NCBI GenBank assembly: GCA_036898135.1
Contig: CM072523.1
Span: forward strand, 39,423,376 to 39,487,375
DNA from: Oncomelania hupensis
Taxonomy: Eukaryota; Mollusca; Gastropoda; Littorinimorpha; Pomatiopsidae
Direction: 5' to 3'
DNA: 64,000 bases
The notes below the pieces were generated by a model, which saw nothing but the letters and a program-made list of their open reading frames with translations, was not told where the DNA came from and ran no database searches. Positions 22,850 to 35,395 of the stretch are shown one piece after another. How positions within the stretch are numbered: the first letter of the stretch is position 1; every line of letters starts with the position of its first letter. Both the position numbers and the translations under genes were made by a program.

Positions 22850-24442
22850 ATACACCAAATGGAGACCTATCAGTTCTAGCATGTCCCGAAAACAGAGAAG
22901 ACGAAGAAATCCTCCCAATTCTCCGGGAAGAAGTTGAGGCAGCAGTGCAATCGCTGAAGAAAGGGAAGTCAGCGGGAGTGGACAACATACCCGCGGAACT
23001 GCTTCAAGCATGAGTAGAAGCGATGATTGATGCCCTCACCATTATCTGTAACAAGATCTGGCAGAGTGGGAAGTGGCCTACACCATGGACCCAGTCGCTT
23101 GTCATCATTCTTCCCCAAAAAGGTAACCTTCAGAGTGTGAAAATTACCGCACCATCAGCCTCATCAGCCATCCCAGCAAGGTCCTCCTGAAAATAATACT
23201 CAACAGGTTGAAACCCCAAGCTGAACAAATCATAGCTGAAGAACAAGCAGGATTCAGGGCAGGGCGAAGTACCACGGAACAGATTTTCAACCTCAGAATA
23301 ATCTGTGAGAAATACCTACAGCCCCATGAACATCTATACATGTGTTCATAGACTTCAAGAAGGCGTTTGACCGAGTCTGGCATGCAGCTCTATGGGCAAC
23401 AATGAAAGTGTACAACATCAGCCCTAAAATTATTGAAGTCATCAAAAGACTGTGTCCTCCATAACAGCGCCATCGGGAACTGGTTCAGAACAACAATCGT
23501 TGTGCGTCAAGGATGCCTACTCTCTCCAACACTCTTCAACATCTTCCTAGAGCGCATCATGTCAGATGTCCTTGCAGATCACGAAGGCACAATCAGCATA
23601 GGGGGTAAAGAAATCTCCAATCTTCGTTTTGCGGATGACATTGATGGGTTGGCTGGAGAGGAACAAGAACTTGAACAGCTGGTACAGAGGCTTGACACCA
23701 CCTCTAGAGCTTATGGAATGGAAATAAGTGCAGAGAAGACCAAAATGATGACCAACAACACCAATGGCATCAACATGGACATCAAAGTCTAAGGCCAATC
23801 GCTCAATACAGTGCATAGCTTCAAATATTTAGTAGCTATTGTATCAGACAATGGGTTCCGACAGGAAGTCCTCTCCAGGATCGCGCAAACAACTGCTGCC
23901 CTGACAAGGTTGAGGCCCATTTGGAAAGACAGGACCATCAGTCTACATTTCAAAGTAAGACTGCTGCGCTCCCTTGTCATCTCCATCTTCCTATATGCTT
24001 GCGAAGCATGGACACTCACAGCAGATCTACAACGAAGAATACAAAGCATGGAGATGAGGTGCTACCGAAGACTTCTGGGCATTTCCTATACCCAACACAT
24101 CACCAACGACGAAATCCGACAGACCATCACACAAGCCATTGGACAACACGATGACCTGCTCACAGTGGTGAAGAAACGGAAACTCCGATGGTATGGCCAC
24201 GTCACCAGATCATCAGGCCTTGCAAAGACCATTCTGCAAGGCACAGTGCAAGGAGGTAGAAGAAGAGGGAGACCGAAAAAGAGGTGGGAGGACAACATCC
24301 GAGAATGGACTGTTTTGACACTGAGCGAAGCCATCAGGGTTGCTGAGGACAGAGAAAGATGGAGTATGCTGGTTAAACGATCATCTGTGGTGCCCTTACG
24401 ACCTCCGAGTTACGGGACAGGATAGGATAGGATAGGATAGGT
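22850..24442 (+). mobile_element. GGATA-tailed LINE, longest copy (most of RT to 3' end)
   Basis: The reading frame starts ENREDEEILPILREE, then GKSAGVDNIPAELLQA, EEQAGFRAGRSTTEQIF, DFKKAFDRVWHAALW, GCLLSPTLFNIFLERIM, the FADDIDGL catalytic motif, EISAEKTKMM, and a C-terminal domain ending SVVPLRPPSYGTG. It has a TGA in place of a codon after LLQA, a frameshift in the ILPKKGN region and a stop after MDIKV, so it is dead. The stop codon of the ORF is the TAG inside the first GGATAG of the tail; there is essentially no 3' UTR. The clade is uncertain (a non-LTR element without a visible RNase H). Confidence 0.88.
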
Positions 24443-25740
24443 TCATAAATAATGTTTTAGTCATTCGAAGTGTGAGTACTTTTTTTTGACACCCTGTATA
24501 TAAAATTTAAAAAAGAAGAAGAAAATAAAGAAAGCTGAACTGCAACCATAAACAATAACATTTCTATTAAAGGTTACCTCCTGCGTGACAAGTAAGTTAT
24601 ACGGACTATATCTATTACTGCAGCACTATGAAATAAAATGTCGATGTACCCAAATTGATCTTCTTTTCTTTAAAAAGTGGGGCAAAATAAGACACTGGTA
24701 AAAAAATATGTTAAAGGGACATAGGGTGTAAACAAAAGTACCGCAAATATGTTTTGAAAACTTGGTGTTCCATGAATTTACTTTTAGTTTATTAATTAAC
24801 CAAAGCATTTGTCTTGGACAAGAATACATATCTACTTTTTTTGTTTACTCTTAGTTAAATCAAAACGCATATTATATGTTGTGTGTGTGGTATATTATGT
24901 GTAGTGTGTGTGTGGTATATTATGTGTTGTGTATGGTATATTATATGTGTGTGTGTTGTAGTATATGTGTGTTGTTGGTTGTGGTAGTATAGATATTATA
25001 TATATGTGTGTGGGTGTGGGTGTGTGTGTGTGTGTGGTGGTGGTTTTTATAATAGAGTTGTAGTCATGTTCACTTAGTATATATGTGTGGTTATGAATTA
25101 TAGTCACGAATTATAGTAATAGGTAAAACGCTTGTACATTATCACACTGACATTGTAATACCCTGAAGAAGGTTATTAAAACCGAAAATTTGGCAATTCA
25201 AATTGAGTGGATAACATGTTGTCGTTTTAAAAGTGTTTTATGTTATGTATATATATATACTTTTCCCAGTAAAGGTAATAATTAATATATTGAAGGTGAT
25301 AGATATATTATTATATATGCAATAGTAGGCCTAATAAAGTTTCCTCTGCTCCTCGTATCGCCAGTTTATAAATTGTATCATTCCAGTAGATGCCGGAATG
25401 AGAAGGAATCGGGCAAAATTTTACTCCAATAATAACGAATTAGGAACTTTATTTCAAAGAAAGAGACAAGGGACGTGTTTAAGGCAGATGCACGCGAAGA
25501 AACTAACTTTGATGCCGTTATGTCATCTACAAAAAATTGCTATTTTCACCTAAAAGATATTTTATTTTGTTTTGATGTAGTAGTTTAGTTGGATTGATTA
25601 CTGTCAAATGAACAAAGGAATACTATATTTTATACGAGCAGTTTATTTAATTTCATAATACTGATATGTTGTTGTCCTCTTTTTAATGTATCATCATCGT
25701 CATTAATAAATAATTATTTGCGACAGAAGTTAAAAAGTGA
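24443..25740. other. AT-rich spacer with a (TG)n-rich stretch at 24880-25040
   Basis: No gene or dispersed repeat recognised apart from the TG-rich part and a short TA run near 25245. Confidence 0.5.
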
Positions 25741-25749
25741 ATGTTTTAT

Positions 25750-25765
25750 CATCATCATCATCTTC

Positions 25766-25806
<41 letters not shown>
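25750..25806 (+). repeat. (ATC)n microsatellite
   Basis: ATC units with one TTC interruption. A short (AC)n array follows at 26125-26170. Confidence 0.9.
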
Positions 25807-26127
25807 TGTAATGAGTTTACCATAGGTCTATTTTAGTTATTGTCACGTGATGTCCAATCGTAAGATAGAGGACGAATCACGTGGGCATAACGGTCGCATG
25901 GTGGCGACGGTTGCATGGAACAGAAAGAGCTATAGCGAACCAGCAGAAAGCAAACAATTTGAACTTTTGAACTTTGTCCTTTTATTTCATGCATCAAAAA
26001 TATTAAATAATGCTCCTAGCCCAAGGGGGCATTATAGAAAAAAAAAGGGGGATGGGGTGATGGGGATTTAAAAAAAAACATACAGAAGTAAACAAGAACG
26101 GCGTAAACAGTAAACAGAAATATTGCG

Positions 26128-26158
<31 letters not shown>

Positions 26159-26502
26159 CCACACACACAAATGACCTATTGACATTAAGTTGTTAATAAC
26201 AAACGAATGGAGAAAAAATGTAAATAAACAAGTCAATAATATTACAAAGATAACAGACAAGAGGAAAACAAATCCCCAAAATAATACAAAATAATAGGTC
26301 TCGACCAAGAATATATGAGTTCGAAATAAATAGCAAAAGAAAACTGTGCGCCACTATTTAAAAAGTGAAAAAATAATACTTATAAAACGGCTTAAATCAG
26401 ACAACCTGCGTTTGGAGGTTTGGAGAGTTCATTAAATGGTTTAACTAGGTTTTCGAGTGATTCCTGAAGTAATGAGGTAGTAAAGAAAGCCTGTTAACAA
26501 TC

Positions 26503-26591
<89 letters not shown>
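26503..26591 (+). repeat. (AAT)n microsatellite, tail of a 'ttatatagcgc' repeat
   Basis: Abuts 'agtaggcttatatagcgcga' and 'taccccagctcagggctgg' (26592-26640), which look like the start of a dispersed repeat on the minus strand. 26640-27330 is unassigned AT-rich sequence with an (AAAC)n run at 26770. Confidence 0.8.
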
Positions 26592-26592
<1 letters not shown>

Positions 26593-27336
26593 GTAGGCTT
26601 ATATAGCGCGATACCCCAGCTCAGGGCTGGGCTCACCGCTCTTAACATAGGATATATCTTTAGAACAAACATAAACCATAAAACAGGGTATGCAAGCATT
26701 CACACCAACTGTACTCGCCAATGCATACAAGGGAACAACAACATATGCAATACACTACACATGCATAATAAAACAAACAAACAAACAAACAAACAATATT
26801 AATACAATGGCATATTAAATACTAATAAGATTCACCATACAGATTTAAAATATAACAAAAAATTTGTTACATCTAACAATGGTTAATGAATACAATGATC
26901 GGATAAAAAGACCCGACCCGACTCATCACTATTGCAGAAATAAAATAGTATCAGTAACATAATGTAGAAACTAATGCAAAAATAATTATATAAAATTAAT
27001 TAGATAGATCTAAATATACAGACTATTTACATGTCAAGCCATGGACGGCACCCCACCGGCATCCGTCATCAGTCGGAGGGTAAGAGTCAATCAGGATAAT
27101 ACAGTTTTGTACAGGTTTTGTACATCTAAACAGATAATAAAATTCATCACCTAGTTCGTCCAAATCACACAAGGTAAGCTACATAGTCTTCTCTCTGGAT
27201 ATTCAAACACCTGTGTAATTCGATAGGTAGTTTGTGAGAGCTGAGCCTAAATTTGGTGAGGGCCATTTACTGTTACTTTGCTAGTGTGAAGTTACTACAT
27301 GCACTCATTCTGACACACAACAAGAACCCTTTACAA

Positions 27337-27350
27337 TCATCGTCATCATT

Positions 27351-27415
<65 letters not shown>
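27337..27415 (+). repeat. (ATC)n microsatellite
   Basis: About 25 units. 27600-27740 then has loose 'gctaaacaggccaaa' repeats; the rest to 28825 is unassigned. Confidence 0.92.
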
Positions 27416-28828
27416 GTGCTGCAGACTATTAGGGCTATTATGTGAGTAAGACAAGAGGCTCGATCGGACACTGAAATCTCTCATGAGAACAATTCTACTA
27501 GCTTACGTGCACAACAAATTGATTCCAACATCAAACAGATTTTGTAAAGCGCTCCTTCCCATCATTTCGAAATTAGTCAATTGCAATGCCTTTGACATTG
27601 GTGCTCTAAGCTGGTCAAATTTGAAGCTAAACAGGCCAACGAAGCATTCCAAATGTGTAGCTAAACAGGCCAAATGGGTAAACCTTACTAAACAGGCCAA
27701 ATTTTAGCTAAACAGACCAGACGTACGAGGTCTAAGCAGGCCAACAGTGATTTGTTTGTGACATACTTGATCAGTTTATATGTGCCGTTCATTTGTTTTC
27801 TTTATGTATATTTTGTAACCCCATCCCCCAATCCTTTCGTCACCCTCCCCACCCTCACCCCCTCCCATTCGGTTAAAATGCCCTCTGTGCTATGAACCTA
27901 ATATTTTCTTGAAATTGGGATGGTCTTATGTAATAAAAGGCCACAAGTTCCAAGTTCCAAAGTTGTACCTAAACAGACCAGGCATGTAGGCCTAACAAAA
28001 CAAGACAAACGTGTACATAATCCGTTTATAAAATGGTGTATATACACAAGCCGGCTGTGTAGCTAGTAACAGGAACAAATTTGTAGCTATACCAGAGATT
28101 TTCTAATGTTATAACATTATACAGGCCACATTTGTAGCTGTTGCAGAGAGCGCCTGAACTGAGATCTCTTTTGGAAAGAACTGGCTTGGCCTTCGTATGG
28201 CTGTCCCGGGTTGTAGGTCATGAGAAGAAGCTTATTTATCCATTTAAACAGAGACTCTTGGACATCAACGAACAAGACTAGACTGCAGCCTTAAATGACA
28301 GTAGCAGATGCAGTCGGTCGGTACAGGCAGATTAAGACCAATTTGAAAACAGAAATGTACTTGGACTGTTTTAAGCAGAAGTGTTTTTGAGACTCGTTTG
28401 TACGAGTGATGTTAGGTATTAGTAACCTGAAACTATACAAGAATAGATGCGTTACACAGTGTGTGTGTGTTTAAGTGAGAGATATAGAAAGAGTGAGGGA
28501 GGGGGGAGAGAGAGAGAGCATTTGGACAATTCCATTCTCCATCATCATGTCTCATTCTTTTATTGTTACATATTTGTTCACTGTTTACAATTTCTTGCCC
28601 TGGCAAATGTTGTTGTTCTTGTAGTTTTCACTCCACCCCCCACCCCCATCCCCCATCCCAATTGTATTTGTCAGTAATTTTCTGTATACTGTCAATGCCT
28701 TCCAAGATTGCTACTTTTTTTTCAATCTGCTTGAATCTTTATTATTGTCATTGTTGCAATGCTTTGACTTTGTGTGTTATTGTATATATATTGTTCCCAC
28801 TTGGAGCTGTCAAGATTAGACGTTTCAA

Positions 28829-28899
<71 letters not shown>

Positions 28900-28923
28900 C
28901 ATTATTATTATTATTTATTATTA

Positions 28924-28974
<51 letters not shown>

Positions 28975-29045
28975 TCCCAATAAAAGGGAAAATAAAGCGT
29001 TACAACAACCAAAAAAAATTATTATTATTATTATTATTATTATTT
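28829..29045 (+). repeat. (AAT)n followed by (ATT)n, self-complementary
   Basis: 28829-28898 is AAT and 28900-28975 mostly ATT, so the strand can fold on itself; a further (ATT)n lies at 29017-29045. It may supply the polyadenylation region of the putative peptide gene (TTTATT on plus). Confidence 0.85.
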
Positions 29046-29389
29046 ATATTATTATATATTTACACGTATGAACATGAAAATTAATTAAACGAAAGCCAAC
29101 AAAAATAAATTATATGTATTAACACACATAACGACAACAAATAAACACAGGACCGGCTTATGTTGAACACTGATGACACACAATGAGTCATTGTCATAGA
29201 GGCTAGATTGAACATCATACGTATCCTTCGGAAAATACACATATCACCGATATTTAAATAAAGTCACCCCACAAAATGTTTGTCAAACAAAGTAGTTTGA
29301 GTTGAGTTGGCGTTCATTCATTATATAGTCTTGGATTTGTATGTACTAGTTTCACTGCATTTGAAGTCCCTGCTACTGACTTGATGCCT

Positions 29390-29613
29390 TTAGTACTGAC
29401 CGATGACGGGGGTGGACTTGGGTCGGCTCCATCTGGGTATGTGGATAAATGGTCTTGGGCGAGAGCTATGGTGACGGTCTTCGTATCTCCCGTGCCAGCC
29501 TCCGATCATCCGACGCCGTCTGCTCGCTATCCTCTGGCTGTTGTCGTCGTCACTGCTGGCAGCGTTGCCCGTGACGTTGCCTTCCTCCAGCGACTGCTTG
29601 ATGGATCCCAGAA
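29390..29613 (-). CDS. Secreted peptide precursor, terminal exon 3
   Basis: A textbook acceptor (T-rich tract then CCAG, ending 29614) precedes 2 bases plus 73 codons and a TAA stop. Joined to exon 2, the split codon reads ATT (Ile49). The encoded part begins ILGSIKQSLEEG, a likely amphipathic stretch. It then has an N-glycosylation sequon (NVT, residues 61-63), an acidic SSDDD run, and RRRR at residues 80-83, a strong convertase or furin-type site. A basic, Trp/His/Pro-rich C-terminal peptide of 39 residues follows, beginning MIGGWHGRYED and ending VIGQY. It has no cysteine outside the signal peptide. GWHGR could be an amidation signal, but that is weak. Intron 2 is about 6.6 kb and contains an L1/Tx1-like LINE remnant, SINEs and (TG)n arrays. 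A possible polyadenylation signal lies in the TTA array near 28.9 kb. Confidence 0.6.
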
Positions 29614-29649
29614 CTGGACAAAAGAGAAAAGAAAGAAACATAAGAGTTA

Positions 29650-30213
29650 TATCCTAACCCGTAACTCGAAGGTCGTGGGGGCACCACCGATGATAGTTTA
29701 ACCAGCGAACTCCATCTTTCTATCCTCAACAACCCTCATGGCTTCGCTCAGTGTCAAGCCAGTCCATTCTTCAATGTGGTCCTCCCACCTCTTTTTCAGT
29801 CTGCCTCTTCTTCTACCTCCTTGCACTGTGCCTTGCAGGATGGTCATTGCAAGACCTAATGCTCTGGTGTCGTGACTATACCATCGAAGTTTTCGTTTCT
29901 TCACCACTGTGGGCATGTCATCGTGTTGTGCAATGGCTTGTGTGATGTTCTGTCGGACTTCGTCGTTGGTGATGTGCTGGGTATAGGAAATTCAACGATT
30001 CAACGATTCAACGAAACATAAAACATGCACATGGAATATGTTGCGAAATGCCCACAAGTCTTCAGTAGCACCTCATTTCCATGCTTTGTATTCTTCGTTG
30101 TAGGTCTGCTGTGAGGGTCCATGTTTCGCAAGCGTATAGAAAGATGAAGATTATGAGGAAGCCCAGCAGCCTTACCTTGGAGTGTAGACTGATGGTTCTG
30201 TCTTTCCAAATGG
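29650..30213 (-). mobile_element. GGATA-tailed LINE downstream of peptide exon 3's acceptor
   Basis: A 5'-truncated copy lying inside intron 2 of the putative peptide gene, directly upstream of its exon 3. It carries an extra roughly 50-bp segment at 29993-30045 (three 'cgattcaa' units, then cgaaacataaaacatgc) not seen in other copies. Confidence 0.78.
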
Positions 30214-30319
30214 GCTTCAACTTTGAAAAACGTGAGAGTGCTGAAGGTAATGGTGAGGAGGATGGGAAGCCGGGGAGGGAAGGGGCATAACTAGAAAACA
30301 TAGAGAGTGCCAGCTGTAA

Positions 30320-30775
30320 TGGCGGTGGTGTGTTTAGCGCTCCTTACTCCTTCCGAAGAGAGTATTAAATCGAGGTCTAGCCTTTGCACGCTCGCATTCC
30401 ATCGCACGGATTTTAAAGATCCTGAGGCTCATGTCCAAGATCCGTTGGATCTCATTTTTGATATGATGATGATGGTCATTGTTGTCAGGGTGGCGACGTG
30501 GTGATCGTCCTTAACGCTCATGCAATAGGACGTTAAGCATCGTTTTTCGTTCGTTCCTAGACAGGTGAGTACCGGCTAGCTACGCACATTCATCCAGCAA
30601 GCACTAATTCTCTTCTTCCCCATTCCCCTGCCGCCCAGGATTGTGCTCAGTTGTCTGGCCGTCAAACAAGGCGCCTAAAGGCTGCAGGTGGGCGCCGGCC
30701 GGTTTGAGGTAGATCCTGTATCGACCAACGCCTTAAGCAGCTCACCAATAAATTAAAACAAATAAATAAATAAAT
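30320..30775 (+). mobile_element. 430-bp SINE family copy with internal insertion
   Basis: Matches the body ('ccttccgaagagagtattaa', 'gatcctgaggctcatgtcc') to 30440, then about 110 bp of unrelated sequence (30445-30555) ending in another SINE-like 'ttaagcatcgtttttcgttcg', then the rest of the body to the AAATAAATAAAT tail. Confidence 0.7.
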
Positions 30776-30961
30776 AGTAGATTGTGCTCATTCTCCCGTG
30801 AACACTTTATATTCTGGATTCAGCAGTCATTTAAGAAAAAAATGAGTTACAAACTGAACACGAAAAATGAATGCTTGCTAAAACCTTTCAGTTGTGCTTA
30901 AACCTGGGTTGCTTGCTTGCATTGAGGACATTAAAAAATAGACACACAAAAAAGATCAACA

Positions 30962-30963
<2 letters not shown>

Positions 30964-31029
<66 letters not shown>

Positions 31030-31042
31030 GTGTGTGTGTGTG
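30964..31042 (+). repeat. (TG)n microsatellite
   Basis: Almost pure TG. A loose 'gtgcatgggagtg' tandem follows at 31145-31215. Confidence 0.95.
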
Positions 31043-31269
31043 TACCTGTAAAACGGCACGAATGAGGAACGAAATTTGCCTTTTTTAGTACTAAATGATG
31101 TAATTTTGTCGTTCCCCGTTTGTTTGCCGTACCTCATTTGTTCTAAGTACACGGGAGTGCTCTTTTAGTGCATGGGAGTGCAGTTGTAGTGCATGGGAGT
31201 GTTTTTAGTGCAAGGGAGTGCTCTATCCGAGACGGAGAACTTCCATCCCGTTTTCGAACTTCCTCTGGT

Positions 31270-31650
31270 ATAGAGCGCGAAGTAGGTCAAGTTTTGCTCC
31301 AAAATAGTAGGTTTTAGAGCACCGTTTTCTTAAAAAGTGTGACCTAATTCGGCGCCTCTAAGAGAGGATCTAGGTCAAGTTTTGAACTTTCCTCGACGAT
31401 TAGGGTAAGGCAGTGCCTCGACGATTAGGGTAAGGCACCCGTTCCACAAAAGGGTTAGGGTCAGGGCTAGTTGCAGCGCTGCAACTAGCCCTGACCCTAA
31501 CCCTTTTCTTGAAGGGGTGCCTTACCCTAATCGTCGAGGCACTGCCTTATTACCCTAATCGTCGAGGAAAATTCCTTATCCTAGCTGTGCTTTTTAACAA
31601 ACTTGACCTAATTCGCCGCTTAAGGAGCGCGAAGTAGGTCAAATTACCCC
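31270..31650. mobile_element. Foldback element with 91-bp palindrome arms
   Basis: 31388-31478 and 31479-31569 are inverted copies meeting at TTGCAGCGCTGCAA. Outside them, 'gcgaagtaggtcaa' and 'gacctaattcg' recur in both orientations. 'gtgacctaattcg' and 'agccctaaccctttt' are also found in the MITE at 11261, suggesting a related family. Confidence 0.65.
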
Positions 31651-31669
31651 ATTTTACACCTCGTACACG

Positions 31670-31714
31670 CATGTGTGTGTGTGTGAGTGTGCGTGTGTGT
31701 AGGTGTATCAGTAT

Positions 31715-31760
<46 letters not shown>

Positions 31761-31795
31761 GTGCGTGTGTGTAGGTGTATGGGTGTGTGTGGGGG
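31670..31795 (+). repeat. (TG)n-rich array
   Basis: Interrupted TG repeats directly after the foldback element. 32190-32600 is unassigned spacer. Confidence 0.9.
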
Positions 31796-31899
31796 TGAAA
31801 TGTAAGCATCACACGAAAACAATACAACAGGTGAAATCTAAAAGGTCACCACCATTTTAATTTACCAACAAGCAAAGAAGATGAAGATAACATCGGATT

Positions 31900-32185
31900 T
31901 CGGCGTCAAGGCCGTGTAGGCACGCATTCCATTGCATGGAACTTAAAGAACCTGACAGCTCATATCCTAGCCGGAGGAGTGCCGGCTATACAAATACACC
32001 CAGCACGCACTAGGTCCTTTCTCCCATCCCCGGTAGCCAAGGATTGTGCTCAGTCGTCTGGGCGTCAGACTATGCGCCCACAGGTTGCAAGTGGGGTCCT
32101 CGGACTTGAGTTAGATCCTGTATCGACCAGCAACTTGAGCAGCTCTTGAGCTGGAAAAGCGCTATATAAGACTGATGAATTTTTT
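31900..32185 (+). mobile_element. 430-bp SINE family, 5'-truncated copy
   Basis: From 'gccgtgtaggcacgcattcc' to 'gagctggaaaagcgctatataagac'. The tRNA head is missing. Confidence 0.75.
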
Positions 32186-32599
32186 TTTAAAAATCAAGAC
32201 TATAACTTAGAATTGCTATTACTTTTTGGCACAAGGAATTATATGTCGTACCGTTTACGGTCTTTTGTCATTCTGAGTATCACAGACCGATCAACGTTAC
32301 ACTTGAAGTTGTACTGTTTTAGGCTAGAGTTCAACAGGTTCTTTACATTAAGTGACCTTGGGTAGCATTAAAATCTGCTGTTGCAGCTAAGAACTACAGT
32401 TGCTGACCCCACTGACTGACTTAGTTGAACTGAACAAGCGACCCTAATGGCAACTTTTTGCAAAACGAGCATGCAGCATCGGTCAAAATATTCATACCTT
32501 GTAGCGTAACATTTGTAGTTAAATTCTGTGCACAGGTCTAATTTGAAGCCATTTTAGTGTGTTACATCATGAATCTGTTTAATTTTTTGAAAAGATATT

Positions 32600-35160
32600 T
32601 TTCCACACTAGTTCTTTTCCTTATTTTATATTCCATTTATTACAGCAATTTGGTTGTACAGTTCCCAAAAGACGGTCATAGTATGTTCGAGCTCCTTTGT
32701 GTACTGATTGTATAGCCTAATTGTCCAGTTCTTACTCAGTTCATCAAAACTGCTATTTTTCAAATCAAATTTATTACTACGCACATACTCCTCAATAGAT
32801 CTTACACAACCAATAAAAGATAAAAAGTTAATATTCACATTATACTTTTCAACAAACTCGTCAAAAGTGAAGAATACACCATTTTCCTTTAGAAAATGGC
32901 CAAGGCAATATATACCTTTTTCAAAGCAATCTTTATCAAATATTACCTTATTTCCAATTTGCACTTTTCATTGTAAAATAAACGCGCTGCCATCATTTCT
33001 GTGGGATACTGAATCCTGACTTCTTTAGAGAAATCATTATACGCAACAAACACGTCTGACCAGAAAATGTTACTCTCTACTTTGCTTCTGTGAAAACTTC
33101 AACCAAGCTTGTCAATTTCAAACAAAAGTGGATGACAAGAAAGCACAATATTTTTCCATTTGTATGAACAATATTTAAGTTTTCTCATCCAACTTAACTT
33201 TTAGGTTTGAATAAGATATTTTATGTCAGGAATACCTAATTCTCCTTGTTCTATAGATTTTTAGATACATTTCGACTTATACAGTCATTCTTAAGATTCC
33301 ATATAAATTCGTACACTGATTTCTGCACAAGGTTTATTACATGTTGTGGTGGGTTGGGTAAAAGTATCCACAGATGAGTAAGTTTTGATAATATTAAGGA
33401 CTTAAGAACAGCTACTCGGCCTTAGTGGTGTTATGTATGTCTCCTCAGCCAAATTATTTATAGCTTTTTACTTCAGCAAATTTTTCTCTCATATTTATTT
33501 CAATTAAATCTACAAAATTGCTTGTGAACCAAATACCCAAAATCTGAAATTACTGAGGATTCCATTTCATATTTAAATGTTGCAAATACCGGATTTGTGA
33601 ATTTCATCTGTTGCCCAGCCAAACTGCACTAGTTTTTTCTGTATTTAAAAATAGACCTGAACACTTTCCAAATGAATGCACAAAATATTTATTGTTTTTT
33701 CAAATGATTCTTTTCCCCCATTTAATATAATTTCAATATTGTCAGCGTATTGTGAAACCTTATACTCATTTTCATTAATATGTATACCTTTAATTTTTTC
33801 ATTTTGTCTAATCAGTACTGCCAATATTTCAGCACATACAATGAAAATATAGGGTGATAAAGGGTCTCCTTGTCTGCATCCTCTGTGTATAGGGATATGG
33901 CGCGAATTCTTACCATTAACCGAAATATAAGCATTTATATCAAGCCAAAAGATACTTATCCACTTAAGAATATCTTTTTCAAATCCGAATGCCAAAAGTA
34001 TCTTTTGCATAAAAGTCCAGTCGACAGAGTCAAATAATATTGCTTTCTCAAAATCCAGGGACAAAAGTAAACCTGGTCTATTTTTTTAACATAATTCATT
34101 AAGTCATAAATCAAACGTTATCACCTAAAATTCACCCTTCAGTCACTAGCTTGCTTTAATACAGGTTTTATTCGATTAGAATACATGCAGATCCAATTTT
34201 GTACACAATATTCAAAAACGTAATTGGTCGCCGGGGTGTCGGATAGTGCAGTGGTTGGAGCACTCGCTACTGTGTCGAAAGTGAAGCACCGTCCGGTGCG
34301 GTTAGCACTTGGATGGGTGACCGCTAAGGCGTGAAGCGACAAATAACAACGCCCCCAGTTGACTCAACTGTGATTGAGTACCTACTCTCTTGAGGGTGGG
34401 GAAGGTAAAGCAGCGAGGGAGAGAGTTGGGCATCACCCTCATTACGCTGGCCCAAGATAAGTGTGATCTCCAACATCACGCTCCCCCCTACGGCCACAAG
34501 GCTATGGGACTACCTTTACCTTTACCTTTTTAATTGGTCGCCATTTTTTCAAATACAACCTAGGTTTATCACCTTTAGGTAGACAAGAAATTAAATCTTG
34601 CTTTTGTGAGCTAAACATTTCACTTTTATAAACCTTCATTCAAGAATCCTAATATCAATTTCAATTCAAAACTTTATTTTAACGTCTTTTCACATGTGTG
34701 ACTTTAGACCATACAGTCATTCTCACGCATGTACACAAACATATAATATAACAATTTAAAGTTGAACTATAATCTTACAAAATATCTAACAGAAAGGATC
34801 CTAACTGTAGCCAAAAAAAAATTAAAGAATTCTTATGTAAAGCCATCAATTTCGGGATTTTTTCCATTCGCCATATTTTTTAGAGCATAACCAGCTTTTT
34901 CTAGTGATATTTCTCATTCTTGTTCATTACTTTCTTGTTCTGTTAGCTTGTTCAGTTCTTCACTAAGTCTCCAATAATACATTCTTCTAAATCTTTCTTA
35001 TCATATAACTGTTCATAAAAAGATGCAACTTCTTCAACAATAGCCATTTGATCTGTAATTTCTGACCCACCATTTTTACATAATTTATTCGTACTTTTAT
35101 TAACATAATTACCTTTTTCTAAACTGCAAAAATACTTACACTTTCTCCCCATTTATTTAT
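32600..35160 (-). mobile_element. L1/Tx1-like LINE remnant
   Basis: Minus-strand frames give GRKCKYFCSLEKGNYVNKS at 35152 and LDFEKA then FDSVDWTFM, GCRQGDPLSPYIF and SQYADNIEI at 34064-33645, then a further fragment to 32626. These are L1/Tx1-type reverse-transcriptase blocks. The catalytic YADD reads YADN and stops interrupt every frame, so it is dead. A 5S-derived SINE (34233-34530) is inserted in it, and 34650-34790 appears to be another short repeat. It sits in intron 2 of the putative peptide gene. Confidence 0.78.
34233..34530 (+). mobile_element. 5S rRNA-derived SINE with perfect 12-bp target duplication
   Basis: Flanked by TAATTGGTCGCC at 34221-34232 and 34531-34542. Bases 34282-34323 contain GGTTAGCACTTGGATGGG then TGACCGC, which matches the internal control region (C box) of 5S rRNA. 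The 3' end is a (TTTACC)n tail. Inserted in the L1/Tx1-like LINE remnant. 5S-derived heads are known for SINE3-class elements; the identity here is inferred from the motif. Confidence 0.8.
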
Positions 35161-35202
35161 TTATTTATTTTCTATATAAGCTATGCAGAAACACATACTT
35201 AT

Positions 35203-35395
35203 GTCCTATCCTATTCTATCCCGTAACTCGAAGGTCGATGGGGCACCACAGATGATCGTTTAACCAGCGTACTCCATCTTTCTCTGTTCTCAGCAAACCT
35301 CATGTCTTCGCTCAGTGTCAAGCCAGTCCATTCTCGATTGTTGTCCTCCCACCTCTTTTTCTGTCTCCCTCTAGCCTCTTCTTCTGCTTCCTTGC
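35203..35395 (-). mobile_element. GGATA-tailed LINE, 190-bp fragment
   Basis: Tail TCCTATCCTATTCTATCCC on the left, then the reverse of the last 55 or so codons. It abuts a (TTTA)n run and the end of the L1/Tx1-like remnant. Confidence 0.75.
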
